Assembly: GCA_903891095.1 (NCBI GenBank)
Contig: CAITDI010000121.1
Coordinates: 18,883 to 82,882 of the forward strand
DNA length: 64,000 nt
Origin: an uncultured bacterium
GTDB taxonomy: Bacteria; Planctomycetota; Phycisphaerae; Phycisphaerales; SM1A02
Direction: 5' to 3'
Shown: positions 55,096 through 64,000 of the stretch, in pieces
Numbering within the stretch: position 1 is the first letter of the stretch
How the letters are laid out: every line of letters starts with the position of its first letter
Program-made: the position numbers and the translations under genes
Notes under the pieces: model-generated
What the model was told of the DNA's origin: nothing
The model's database searches: none
Seen by the model: the letters and a program-made list of their open reading frames with translations, nothing else

Positions 55096-56883
55096 TTACT
55101 CGGCGATCCAGCCGCCAAACGAATCGGGGTCGATTTTTCTGAGTTCGTCGCGGAGGGTGTTGAGCACCTGCCGCTCGGAATCGAACGAACCAACCCGGCG
55201 GGCCAGCTGTTCGCAATGTTCGATGTCCACCGACCGGATGACCCGCTTGATCAGCGGAATCTGGCTCGGGACAAGCGAGAGTGTACGCAGTCCGAGCCCG
55301 ATCAGCAACATGGTGTAGATCGCCTCACCGGCGATCTCACCGCAGAGAGAAACGTCAATTCCCGCGCGACGACCCGATCGGACCACCTGTTTGACGAGAT
55401 ACAGGACTGCGGGAGAGGCTCCCGTGTAGAGATTCGCGACGCGTTCGTTGCCGCGGTCGACCGCAAGCGTGTACTGGATCAGGTCGTTGGTGCCGATCGA
55501 GAAGAACGCGCACTCGTCGGCAAACGCGCGGGCCATCAGCGCGGCGCTCGGGACCTCGATCATGATGCCCGTCTGGATGCCGCGGTCGAAGGGGATGCCT
55601 TCCTCGTCGAGCTCCTCGCAGACATCGGCGAGGATCATCTTGGCCTGGCGCAGCTCCATGAGCGTCGAGACCAGAGGGAACATCACCTTCATCGGCCCGT
55701 ACGCCGACGCGCGCAGGATCGCGCGCAGCTGGGTCTTGAACAGGTCGCGGTTCTGCAGGCAGTAGCGGATCGAGCGGAGGCCGAGGAACGGATTGCGCTC
55801 GGGCTCGTGCGCGCGCTGCTGCGTGTACTTGTCGGCGCCGAGGTCGAGCGTGCGGATCGTGCACGGACGGCCCGCGAGCAGCTCGAGCGTGCGCTTGTAG
55901 GCGGCGAACTGCTCGTCCTCGCTCGGCTCGTGGTCGTTGGTCAGGTAGAGGAACTCGGTGCGGTACAGGCCGACTCCGTCGCCGCCGTTGGCGAGGACGC
56001 TCTCGACCTCGTGCGGGAACTCGATGTTGCCGAGCAGCTGGATGCGCGTGCCGCACTTGGTGACGGCCTCGAGCGGCGCCGTCTCGCGCAGCACCTTGCG
56101 GTACGCGCTGAAACGGTCCTGCTGGACGCGGTATTCCTGGATGGTGCGTTCGTCAGGACGGATGATCACCACGCCGGTGTCGCCGTCGACGATGACGAGG
56201 TCGCCGTCCTCGGCGCGCTCCATCAGTCGCTGGCAGCCGACGACGCAGGGGATTTCGGTCGCGCGCGCGACGATCGACGTGTGGCTCGTGCGGCCGCCGA
56301 GATCGGTCGCGATGCCGAGGATGCGGTTGCGGTCCATGCCCGCGGTCTGCGAGGGCGTGAGCTCGTGCGCGATGACGATGACCGACTCGGTCAGCTTGGA
56401 GAGGCGCGACTCGTTCTCGCCCATCAGCTTGCCGAGCACGCGGCGCTCGAGGTCGAGCACGTCGTTGGCCTTCTGGCGGAAGACTTCGTTGCCGATGGCC
56501 TTGAACTGATCGGTGACCTTCTTGAAGCTGTCGGCGACCGCGAGTTCCGCGTTGACGAGGTCCTTGCGGATGCGGTCGCGCATCGGACCGAGCAGCGACG
56601 GATCCTGCACGAGACCGAGGTGGAAGCCGAAGATCTTCGCTGCCTCGCGCCCGAGCTGCTGCTCGGTGCGGTCGCGCAGGATGACGAGGTCCGCGGTCGC
56701 GTCGCGCAGCGCGCCGTCGAGGCGCGCAAGCTCGGAGTCGATCTCCATCGCGTCGATGTCGCGGTGGGGGACATGCGTCTCGGCCTCGCCGAGCACGAAC
56801 ACGCGCGCAATCACGATGCCTGGCGAGACCGGAATGCCCTTCACGGTCTGCATGGCCTTGGGCTGTGAGTGCGAGTGCGGCAT
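55096..56883 (-). CDS. ptsI: Phosphoenolpyruvate-protein phosphotransferase (enzyme I)
   Basis: 595 aa. The HPr-interacting helical domain (about 40-160) leads to the phosphohistidine H201 in GGRTSHTSIVAR, then the PEP-binding barrel with GVGLYRTEFLYL, RTLDLGADK, NPFLGLRSIRYCL, MFPLVSTLMEL and SIGTNDLIQYTLAVDRGNE; the catalytic Cys is in SLCGEIAGEA. It passes phosphate from PEP to HPr. No HPr or EII genes are near, so a regulatory PTS is as likely as sugar uptake. An ATG at 56853 (MQTVKGIPVSPG) is an alternative start. Confidence 0.93.
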   Translation of the reverse strand: MPHSHSQPKAMQTVKGIPVSPGIVIARVFVLGEAETHVPHRDIDAMEIDSELARLDGALRDATADLVILRDRTEQQLGREAAKIFGFHLGLVQDPSLLGPMRDRIRKDLVNAELAVADSFKKVTDQFKAIGNEVFRQKANDVLDLERRVLGKLMGENESRLSKLTESVIVIAHELTPSQTAGMDRNRILGIATDLGGRTSHTSIVARATEIPCVVGCQRLMERAEDGDLVIVDGDTGVVIIRPDERTIQEYRVQQDRFSAYRKVLRETAPLEAVTKCGTRIQLLGNIEFPHEVESVLANGGDGVGLYRTEFLYLTNDHEPSEDEQFAAYKRTLELLAGRPCTIRTLDLGADKYTQQRAHEPERNPFLGLRSIRYCLQNRDLFKTQLRAILRASAYGPMKVMFPLVSTLMELRQAKMILADVCEELDEEGIPFDRGIQTGIMIEVPSAALMARAFADECAFFSIGTNDLIQYTLAVDRGNERVANLYTGASPAVLYLVKQVVRSGRRAGIDVSLCGEIAGEAIYTMLLIGLGLRTLSLVPSQIPLIKRVIRSVDIEHCEQLARRVGSFDSERQVLNTLRDELRKIDPDSFGGWIAE

Positions 56884-56905
56884 GAGTCGGGGAGTCTAGC
56901 GAATC

Positions 56906-56946
56906 GCAAAGACAAAGCCGCCCGCGGCAAACACCGCGGGCGGCTT
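56906..56946 (-). terminator. Terminator of dnaK
   Basis: AAGCCGCCCGCGG pairs with CCGCGGGCGGCTT around a 6-nt loop; the minus strand continues TGTCTTTGCG. It lies between dnaK and ptsI. Confidence 0.85.
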
Positions 56947-57019
56947 GGTCATTGACACCGGAGGGAGCAAAGGTGGCGGACGCGGCGCAGCCGCCTCGCC
57001 ACCAGTTGCGCCCGCTCAA

Positions 57020-58924
<1,905 letters not shown>

Positions 58925-58998
58925 GTTCTGGATCCTTCCCGCCCGACGGGTTGCGTCGGGCGAATCTGTCGTGCCGGTCTCTTCAGACTTCCAGGCGG

Positions 58999-59063
58999 CG
59001 GCGAGTACTTCGCCTGCGCCGTAAAGCCAGGGCCGCGGCGAGTACTTCGCCTGAGCCGTGAAA
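58999..59063 (-). repeat. Duplicated palindromic element upstream of dnaK
   Basis: Two copies (58999-59025 and 59036-59063) of CGGCGAGTACTTCGCCTG followed by GCCGTAAA or GCCGTGAAA, 37 bp apart. Each holds an inverted repeat GGCGA/TCGCC around a GTAC centre. They lie 75-140 nt before the dnaK ATG; the sequence is not CIRCE. Confidence 0.65.
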
Positions 59064-59193
59064 CTTTGGCGGCGCCGCCAAAAGCAACCTCCGTGCCAGC
59101 CCGATCGGGCGTTTCGGTGCGCCAAAGTCGGTTGACCGTGGCGGAGGTCATTGGCGGGTCTGCCACATTGGCACTTGCTGCTAACCTTGGCGA

Positions 59194-60195
59194 ATGCCCG
59201 TGATCGATCCCGACGACTACGACCTCGCCTGCGAGGTCATGCATGACGCCACCAACTTCGCGGTGGCGGCCCGTCGGGGCCTTCCCGCGGATGCGATCGT
59301 CCAGAAGTCGGACGGGTCGCTGGTGACCGCCGTCGATGTCGCGCTGCAGGTCTTCATCCTGACGAGGCTTGAGGCGATCTTTGGCGAGATCCCCGTGGTC
59401 GCGGAGGAGGACATGCACTCGATTGGCGGGAAACCCGCCGCCGAGGCGCACTGCCGGGCACTTCTTCGGGCGTGGGGGTTCGATGGCGGCGAGTCCGCGA
59501 TCGAGCGGGCGCTGAGCTGCGGCGGGTATGCGGGGTCGACCCGCGGGATGGACGCCGTGTGGGTCCTCGATCCAATCGACGGGACGCAAGGCTTTGTGGA
59601 CGGCGACCACTGGTGTCCGTGTCTCGCGCTCCTGAGCGATGGCGAGCCGGTCTTCGCCTGCAACGGGCACCCGACGCTGCGCGGCGGCGCGCTGCTTTCG
59701 GCGAGCCGCGGCGAGGGCGCGTGGTGGTACCCGCTTGCGGGAGGCGAGTGCACCGAGGCCGAGGTCTCGCAGGAGCCGCTCGCGGCGGGCGAGAGCGTGT
59801 GCGTGGTCGGGCCTGCGCGCGCGACGCCGAACCAGATCGCCGTGCGCCGCGCGGTGGGCGAGTCGACGGGTCACCCGTGCAGGCTCGTGCACTCCGACAG
59901 CCAGGCCAAGTACGCGCATGTCGTCGCGGGACTCGCGGATGTCGCGTACAGCCGCCGAGGCGGTGGCCCCGGCAAGTACATCTGGGATCACGCGGGCGGA
60001 ATCCTGATCGCGCGCGAAGCGGGTGCCTGGGTCGCCGACACCGATGGAAGCGACATCGACTGCTCGCAAGGGCGTCGCTTGAGCGTGAATCGCGCGGTGA
60101 TCTGCGCCGCGCGCGGCGTTGGTCCGCTCATCGCCAAGGAACTCGCGGCACGCGACCTTGCGGAAGGATTCGTGCCCGCGCGGGGCGTCCGCTGA
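59194..60195 (+). CDS. Inositol monophosphatase-family (CysQ/Hal2-like) sugar-nucleotide phosphatase
   Basis: 333 aa. Metal-binding motifs: E-E-D in [19 protein letters not shown] and [14 protein letters not shown]; the Li-sensitive phosphatase fold is complete. The size and the long [10 protein letters not shown] form fit 3'(2'),5'-bisphosphate nucleotidases (Hal2/CysQ), which hydrolyse PAP from sulfate metabolism, more than simple inositol phosphatases. That choice is inference. The stop overlaps the next start (TGATG). It is divergent from dnaK across about 270 bp. Confidence 0.85.
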   Translation: MPVIDPDDYDLACEVMHDATNFAVAARRGLPADAIVQKSDGSLVTAVDVALQVFILTRLEAIFGEIPVVAEEDMHSIGGKPAAEAHCRALLRAWGFDGGESAIERALSCGGYAGSTRGMDAVWVLDPIDGTQGFVDGDHWCPCLALLSDGEPVFACNGHPTLRGGALLSASRGEGAWWYPLAGGECTEAEVSQEPLAAGESVCVVGPARATPNQIAVRRAVGESTGHPCRLVHSDSQAKYAHVVAGLADVAYSRRGGGPGKYIWDHAGGILIAREAGAWVADTDGSDIDCSQGRRLSVNRAVICAARGVGPLIAKELAARDLAEGFVPARGVR

Positions 60196-61121
60196 TGAGC
60201 ACGCGCTGGTGGAAGGTGCCGCTGGTCGCGTTGCTCGCGCTGCTGATCGTGTCGCAGGTGCTGACCGATCGGCTTCCGGCGCTGCAGGTTCTGTGGTGGA
60301 TTCCGCGCGTGCTGCTGGCGGCGCCGCTGGTGGCGGGCTTCGCTGTGTTGCTCGCATGCGCCATGCGCTGGCGCTGGGGCGCGGTGGAGGTCAAGCGCTT
60401 GCGCGTGTGGCTTGGGATCTCGGTGGCTGCGGCGCTGATTTGCGTCGCGAGCGATTGGGGTCTGCCTCGCGTGCGGCCTGACGGCGGGTTCCGTCTCGCG
60501 CATTGGAACGCGTGCTATCCCGAGCGCCAGGACGCGCGGCATGCGGTCGACACGATTCTCGGGTTTGAAGCCGATGCGGTCGTGATCACCGATCCGGGCC
60601 TGACGTTTGTCGACGACGGCATCGAGCGTCTGCGGGCCGCGGGCTACGGCGTGCTGCGCGCGGGGAGCTTCGCGATCGTCGCGCGCGTGCCCGTGCTCGA
60701 GGCTTTGCCCAAGTTCGATTCGCGCGAGCGGCACCTGACGCAGTTCGCGCTCGACACCAAGTTCGGGCGACTTTGGATCCATGCGGTCGACATGCCGAGT
60801 TCACCGACGCTGCCGCGATATCCGCTGGTTCGCTCGCTGGTCGCTGAGACCGCCGCGCTCGCGATCGAGCCTGCCGACATCATCGTCGGCGACTTCAACA
60901 TCACGCGCGGCAGCGCGTCGCTCAAGCTGCTCACTGGCGACGCACGCGAGGCGTTCGCGACGGCTGGTACCGGCTGGGGCGGCACATATCCGCGGAGATT
61001 TCCGCTGTGGGGCATCGACTTGATGCACGTTCGCGCGCCGTGGGTCGCGTTGCGATCCGAGATCGTCGACCCCGGCTTTGGCCGGCATCGCGCGCAGATC
61101 GTTGATTTGACGAAGGGCTGA
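60195..61121 (+). CDS. Membrane-anchored endonuclease/exonuclease/phosphatase-family protein
   Basis: 308 aa from the ATG at 60195, coupled to the preceding phosphatase gene. Three membrane segments occupy about residues 5-85. The EEP domain then follows: RLAHWNACYPERQ, ADAVVITDPG, IHAVDMPSSP, IIVGDFNITRGS (GDFN motif) and DPGFGRHRAQIVDL. The usual Glu of the first EEP motif is replaced in the ITDPG segment, so activity may be altered. Homologues with the same membrane domain are common and of unknown substrate. Confidence 0.75.
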   Translation: MSTRWWKVPLVALLALLIVSQVLTDRLPALQVLWWIPRVLLAAPLVAGFAVLLACAMRWRWGAVEVKRLRVWLGISVAAALICVASDWGLPRVRPDGGFRLAHWNACYPERQDARHAVDTILGFEADAVVITDPGLTFVDDGIERLRAAGYGVLRAGSFAIVARVPVLEALPKFDSRERHLTQFALDTKFGRLWIHAVDMPSSPTLPRYPLVRSLVAETAALAIEPADIIVGDFNITRGSASLKLLTGDAREAFATAGTGWGGTYPRRFPLWGIDLMHVRAPWVALRSEIVDPGFGRHRAQIVDLTKG

Positions 61122-61139
61122 GCGGTGTCAGCCACTTCT

Positions 61140-61181
61140 GGTCGGTTGATCGGGGTCGGTTGATCGCGGTCGGCTGATCGC
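61140..61181. repeat. Three-copy 14-bp tandem repeat between convergent stops
   Basis: GGTCGGTTGATCGG, GGTCGGTTGATCGC and GGTCGGCTGATCGC, filling the space between the EEP-protein stop (61121) and the pseudopilin stop (61184). Confidence 0.85.
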
Positions 61182-61183
61182 AC

Positions 61184-61996
61184 TCAGCGGATCATGCCGT
61201 TGCCTTCGATGACCTTCCAGATGCTGCCGTAGAGATTCGGCGGCTCGACGAGCATGCTCGCGACGGGGATCTGGTTGACGATCGAGCGATCGACATCGGC
61301 GCGCCAATCGACATGGGTGTCGCCAAACAGGCGATTGGTGCCAGTGATGTGGCTGAAGTCCACGCGGGTTCGGAGGCCGTCGGTCAGGATCACGCGGTCC
61401 GAACGCATCGGATCGCGGATGAGGTTGCCGTTCGCGGGGTCGCGGTGGCTGCGGTACTGGTAGTTGCCGTAGCACACATCGCCCGAGTCGCCGTCGAAGA
61501 ACATGCCGCCGATGCGGCTTGCGTAGCGGTCGTACGGGTGGTCGCCGCGGTGGCAGGGGCAGTAGAGCGCGCGGGCGTCGGACAGGTGTCCGCCAAGCGG
61601 CGCGCAGCGGAGCAGCAGGCCGAGACCGTCGCAGAGCTGGCCGTCGCTCGTCGTGAGCGCCATGCCTTCGGAATAGCGGGGGTTGTTGCCGGACGCCTGC
61701 GAGAGGGTCGGAAGGCGATCGCGGTTGTCTTCGAGGTAGCTGTGGATCGCGCAGCCGACCTGGCGCATGTTGTTGGCGCAGCTCATGCGCTCGCTCGCTG
61801 CGCGCGCGCGGCTGAGCGACGGCATCAGGATGCCAGTCAGCAGCACGACGATCGAGATGACGACGAGCAGTTCAACCAGCGTGAAGGCGCGATGGGAAGA
61901 CCGACAGCCCGCCGCCGGAAACGGGACATGTCCCTGGTGCCGGCCGACCAAGTCGCTCTGTCGCGGATGATTGCCAGTCGCAACCACACAATCCAT
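61184..61996 (-). CDS. Type II secretion/pilus-like pseudopilin (prepilin N-terminal cleavage protein)
   Basis: 270 aa; the start is uncertain because about 36 residues precede the prepilin motif. The type III signal RAFTLVELLVVISIVVLLTG has the processing site before the Phe and the conserved Glu5. A short helix and a beta-rich head with several Cys follow (CANNMRQVGCAIHSYLEDN, WRADVDRSIVNQ). Planctomycetota carry many such G/H-type pseudopilin-like proteins (often with a DUF1559-like head), probably surface structural proteins. It lies alone, divergent from a sigma gene. Confidence 0.82.
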   Translation of the reverse strand: MDCVVATGNHPRQSDLVGRHQGHVPFPAAGCRSSHRAFTLVELLVVISIVVLLTGILMPSLSRARAASERMSCANNMRQVGCAIHSYLEDNRDRLPTLSQASGNNPRYSEGMALTTSDGQLCDGLGLLLRCAPLGGHLSDARALYCPCHRGDHPYDRYASRIGGMFFDGDSGDVCYGNYQYRSHRDPANGNLIRDPMRSDRVILTDGLRTRVDFSHITGTNRLFGDTHVDWRADVDRSIVNQIPVASMLVEPPNLYGSIWKVIEGNGMIR

Positions 61997-62213
61997 CGCT
62001 GGGATCCTCGCGACTCCGAGTCCAACTTCAGCAGGCGGAGGCCTGATGCCGAGTAAGATCGGGTCAGCGTGAAGATACTCCCTGTCTCAGAGAAGGAAAG
62101 AAGAAGGAAACTGTTTACGTTGGATTTCGGACGGATAAGGGGTAGTCTGCTCTTCGGCGCTTTCCTCAGGCGCGTTGGCGGGATCGAACTGAAACCGAAT
62201 CGGAGTTCGCTGC

Positions 62214-62798
62214 TTGGAATCGCAGGAGCGCATCGACTGGGAGCTCATGCAACGCGTCGCGTCTGCTGATGAAGCGGCGATCGAGGAGCTGTATGCCCGG
62301 TTCGGTGGACTGGTCTACCAGTCGGCGCGCCAAGTGCTCCGCTCGCGGGCCGAGACGGAAGATGCAGTCCAGGAAGTCTTTGTGCGCCTCTGGCAGACTT
62401 CGGATCGGTTTGATCCGAGCCGCGCCAAGCTGGTCACCTGGGTCATGCTCATCACCCGTCGCCACCTGATCGACCGGCTCCGGCGTCAGTCGGCTCGCCC
62501 CGAACGCAGCGCGATGGGCGACTCGCAGATCGACGGCGGGGGTATCCCTGCGCGGGGCCGCCGACCCGGATCGACGGCAGACGAGGAAGCGTCCGAGGGA
62601 CGCGACCGCCTGCGTCGGCAACTCGGCCGCCTGCCCGAACTCCAGCGGACCGTGATCGAGCGGGCGTATCTCCAAGGGTTCAGCCTGCGCGAGATCGCGA
62701 CCCAGCTTGATTCTCCGCTTGGCACGGTCAAGAGCGCGCTCAGCCGCGGCCTTGCTCGGCTCCGAGAACTCGAAGGCGGGGAGGGCACGGGTGGCTGA
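62214..62798 (+). CDS. ECF-type RNA polymerase sigma factor
   Basis: 194 aa from the TTG at 62214, chosen for GGAG eight bases upstream; an ATG at 62247 would shorten the first helix. Region 2: AIEELYARFGGLVYQSARQV and TEDAVQEVFVRLWQTSDRFD; region 4: IERAYLQGFSLREIATQLD followed by GTVKSALSRGLARLRE. A Gly/Arg-rich linker joins them. It probably controls an envelope or stress regulon with the downstream anti-sigma-like gene. Confidence 0.88.
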   Translation: MESQERIDWELMQRVASADEAAIEELYARFGGLVYQSARQVLRSRAETEDAVQEVFVRLWQTSDRFDPSRAKLVTWVMLITRRHLIDRLRRQSARPERSAMGDSQIDGGGIPARGRRPGSTADEEASEGRDRLRRQLGRLPELQRTVIERAYLQGFSLREIATQLDSPLGTVKSALSRGLARLRELEGGEGTGG

Positions 62799-63125
62799 CG
62801 CCGCGCTGCAACTCGCACCCCGTTCGATCGCTGCGTGTCTCGGCATGGCGGCAATGCCTGCATTTCTCGAATGCGTGCTGCAACCGTGTTTTGCAAGTCT
62901 GCGTACAGCGGAAAGCCGAAGAGGGGTACCTTCGCCCGCCAACGCGGTCGAGTACTTCTCGAGCGTCACCTGCACCGGCTTGCGCTGGATGCAGGCGATG
63001 CGCACAGTGCGGAATCCGGGTCCAGCGCTGCTCCGCAGCGTGCGTGGATTCGTCGGTGGGCGTGAGACACATCCGTCAGGTCAATTGAGAGCGTGTGTCG
63101 CAGCGTTGGAAGTGTTTGCAGAATC
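62799..63125. other. 327-bp gap between sigma and anti-sigma-like genes
   Basis: No gene can be supported. An open frame across the region (ending EVFAES at 63129) has no recognisable features and overlaps both neighbours in other frames. No terminator is seen, so read-through from the sigma gene is possible. Confidence 0.4.
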
Positions 63126-63980
63126 ATGAACGACAGCCACTCCATTTCCTCCCGCGATGAACTGCTTGAGCTTGCGGCGCTCGACGCGCTCGGCGTTCTC
63201 GACGCCGTCGAGTCGGCGCGCTTTGAGCGTGCGTTCGACGCCGCGGCTCCCAGCCTGCAGGCCGAGGCGCGCGCGGTTCAGGACAAGGTCGCGCTCGATC
63301 CCACGCTGCTTTCCGACGAGGCTGCTCCGGCATCGCTCCGTTTGCGGACGCTCGCGCGCGTGGCGGATGCCATCGAGGCCGACGCCGCGGCGCCGATCGC
63401 CACGATTGGGCCGGTTCGCACGCAGCGTGCTTCAGGCGCGTCCGCGCAGTTGATCGATCGCGACGTGCTTGTTCGTGAAGTGATGGAGCGCGCCGCGCGC
63501 GAGCAGAGCCCGCGCCAGCACCTTTGGCGCGCCGCGTCGCTGTTCCTGTTTGCGGCGCTGCTCGTGGCGCTGTACTTCAACTCCCAGCAGCGCGAGCTGT
63601 CGGAAAAGCTCGTGGCGTACGCCGACAACCGCATGGTCGACGAGGCCGTTCGCGCGCTGGCGCGCACCGCCAAGTCGTTTGATTTCGCCACCGCGCGTGA
63701 AGTCGCGGTCTTCGAGAACGGCATGCCGGTGCAGGGCGTGCACGCGTTCTTCGACGACGCGTCGAACCGCATGGTCGTCTACGGCCTTGGCGTTTCGTCG
63801 GACAGCGGCACCGCACGCGTCGTGTGCGGCGCAGATGCCACCGCCGTGATGGTTGTCGCGGCGGTCGTCGAGAACCGCGGGTTCAGCGTGATGTTCGATG
63901 TGCCGCGCGATTCCGCGGGAGCGGCGCCGAAGGACCTTCGCGTGCAGCTTGGATCGCGCACGCTTGAAGTGCGCGTTTGA
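63126..63980 (+). CDS. Predicted membrane-anchored anti-sigma factor
   Basis: 284 aa. The N-terminal half begins ISSRDELLELAALDALGVLD, which resembles the start of RskA/ZAS-like anti-sigma domains without the zinc ligands. One membrane segment lies at about 138-158 (RAASLFLFAALLVALYF). The C-terminal, probably periplasmic half ends in beta strands (GFSVMFDVP, VQLGSRTLEVRV) like the RskA C-terminal domain. It follows the ECF sigma gene in the same direction and probably binds its product at the membrane. The gene ends 20 bp before the window edge. Confidence 0.72.
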   Translation: MNDSHSISSRDELLELAALDALGVLDAVESARFERAFDAAAPSLQAEARAVQDKVALDPTLLSDEAAPASLRLRTLARVADAIEADAAAPIATIGPVRTQRASGASAQLIDRDVLVREVMERAAREQSPRQHLWRAASLFLFAALLVALYFNSQQRELSEKLVAYADNRMVDEAVRALARTAKSFDFATAREVAVFENGMPVQGVHAFFDDASNRMVVYGLGVSSDSGTARVVCGADATAVMVVAAVVENRGFSVMFDVPRDSAGAAPKDLRVQLGSRTLEVRV

Positions 63981-64000
63981 TCGCGCGCGTCGTCACCCGC

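Noticed and set aside
59126..59193. Possible CIRCE heat-shock operator upstream of dnaK
   Set aside because: TTGGCACTTGCTGCTAA only loosely resembles half of CIRCE and lacks the paired GAGTGCTAA half-site.
62707..63129. 140-codon frame between sigma and anti-sigma genes
   Set aside because: Overlaps the sigma gene, has no ribosome-binding site and no recognisable features.

Overview
The window is GC-rich, densely coding and shows no transposases, prophage genes or CRISPR arrays. Three secreted proteins end in paired dockerin-like Ca-binding repeats (GDxNxDGxxDxxDLxxLL..WG), as is common in Planctomycetota of the class Phycisphaerae. Together with the dispersed housekeeping genes (nuoB and dnaK each stand alone) this suggests chromosomal DNA of a Phycisphaerales-like bacterium. 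That assignment is inference; no 16S rRNA gene is present.

Layout. (1) 1-11.4 kb, all on the minus strand: a redox/copper cluster of three multicopper oxidases, three SCO-like Tat lipoproteins and a di-haem cytochrome c peroxidase that runs off the left edge. Hairpins presenting GACGAC in their loops sit before and after the oxidase genes. (2) 11.9-16.1 kb: two dockerin-tailed secreted proteins, an FkbM methyltransferase, tRNA-Gly and a small membrane protein. (3) 16.2-21.9 kb: a Tricorn-like protease, an ECF sigma factor, a small lipoprotein and tRNA-Ser. (4) 22-29 kb: a tightly coupled minus-strand operon of prfB (with a frameshift site), an ABC ATPase, a glycogen-debranching enzyme and a GH63-like glucosidase. 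(5) 29.1-33.6 kb, plus strand: an aspartate aminotransferase and a fusion of beta-carbonic anhydrase with a chemoreceptor. (6) 33.7-43.2 kb: an alpha/beta hydrolase, an orphan nuoB, a STAS protein, a coiled-coil protein, a PDZ-plus-repeat protein coupled to a pseudouridine synthase, then an FmdB-like protein, a DUF429 protein, queE and tRNA-Leu. (7) 43.3-59 kb: a dockerin-tailed M36 peptidase, smpB, then an rne-dxr-rseP-SDR run, ptsI and dnaK. (8) 59.2-64 kb: an inositol-phosphatase-family enzyme with an EEP hydrolase, a pseudopilin, and an ECF sigma factor with a probable anti-sigma factor.

The most unusual items are: the carbonic anhydrase-chemoreceptor fusion (predicted periplasmic CO2/bicarbonate-handling domain on an MCP); the family of GACGAC-loop hairpins restricted to the oxidase genes; a prfB recoding site that uses UAA instead of the usual UGA; an RNase E/G carrying an IF2 N-terminal domain in its tail; and a recurrent pattern of two- to three-copy 11-17 bp tandem repeats placed directly after stop codons, one of which has become the N-terminus of the next gene.
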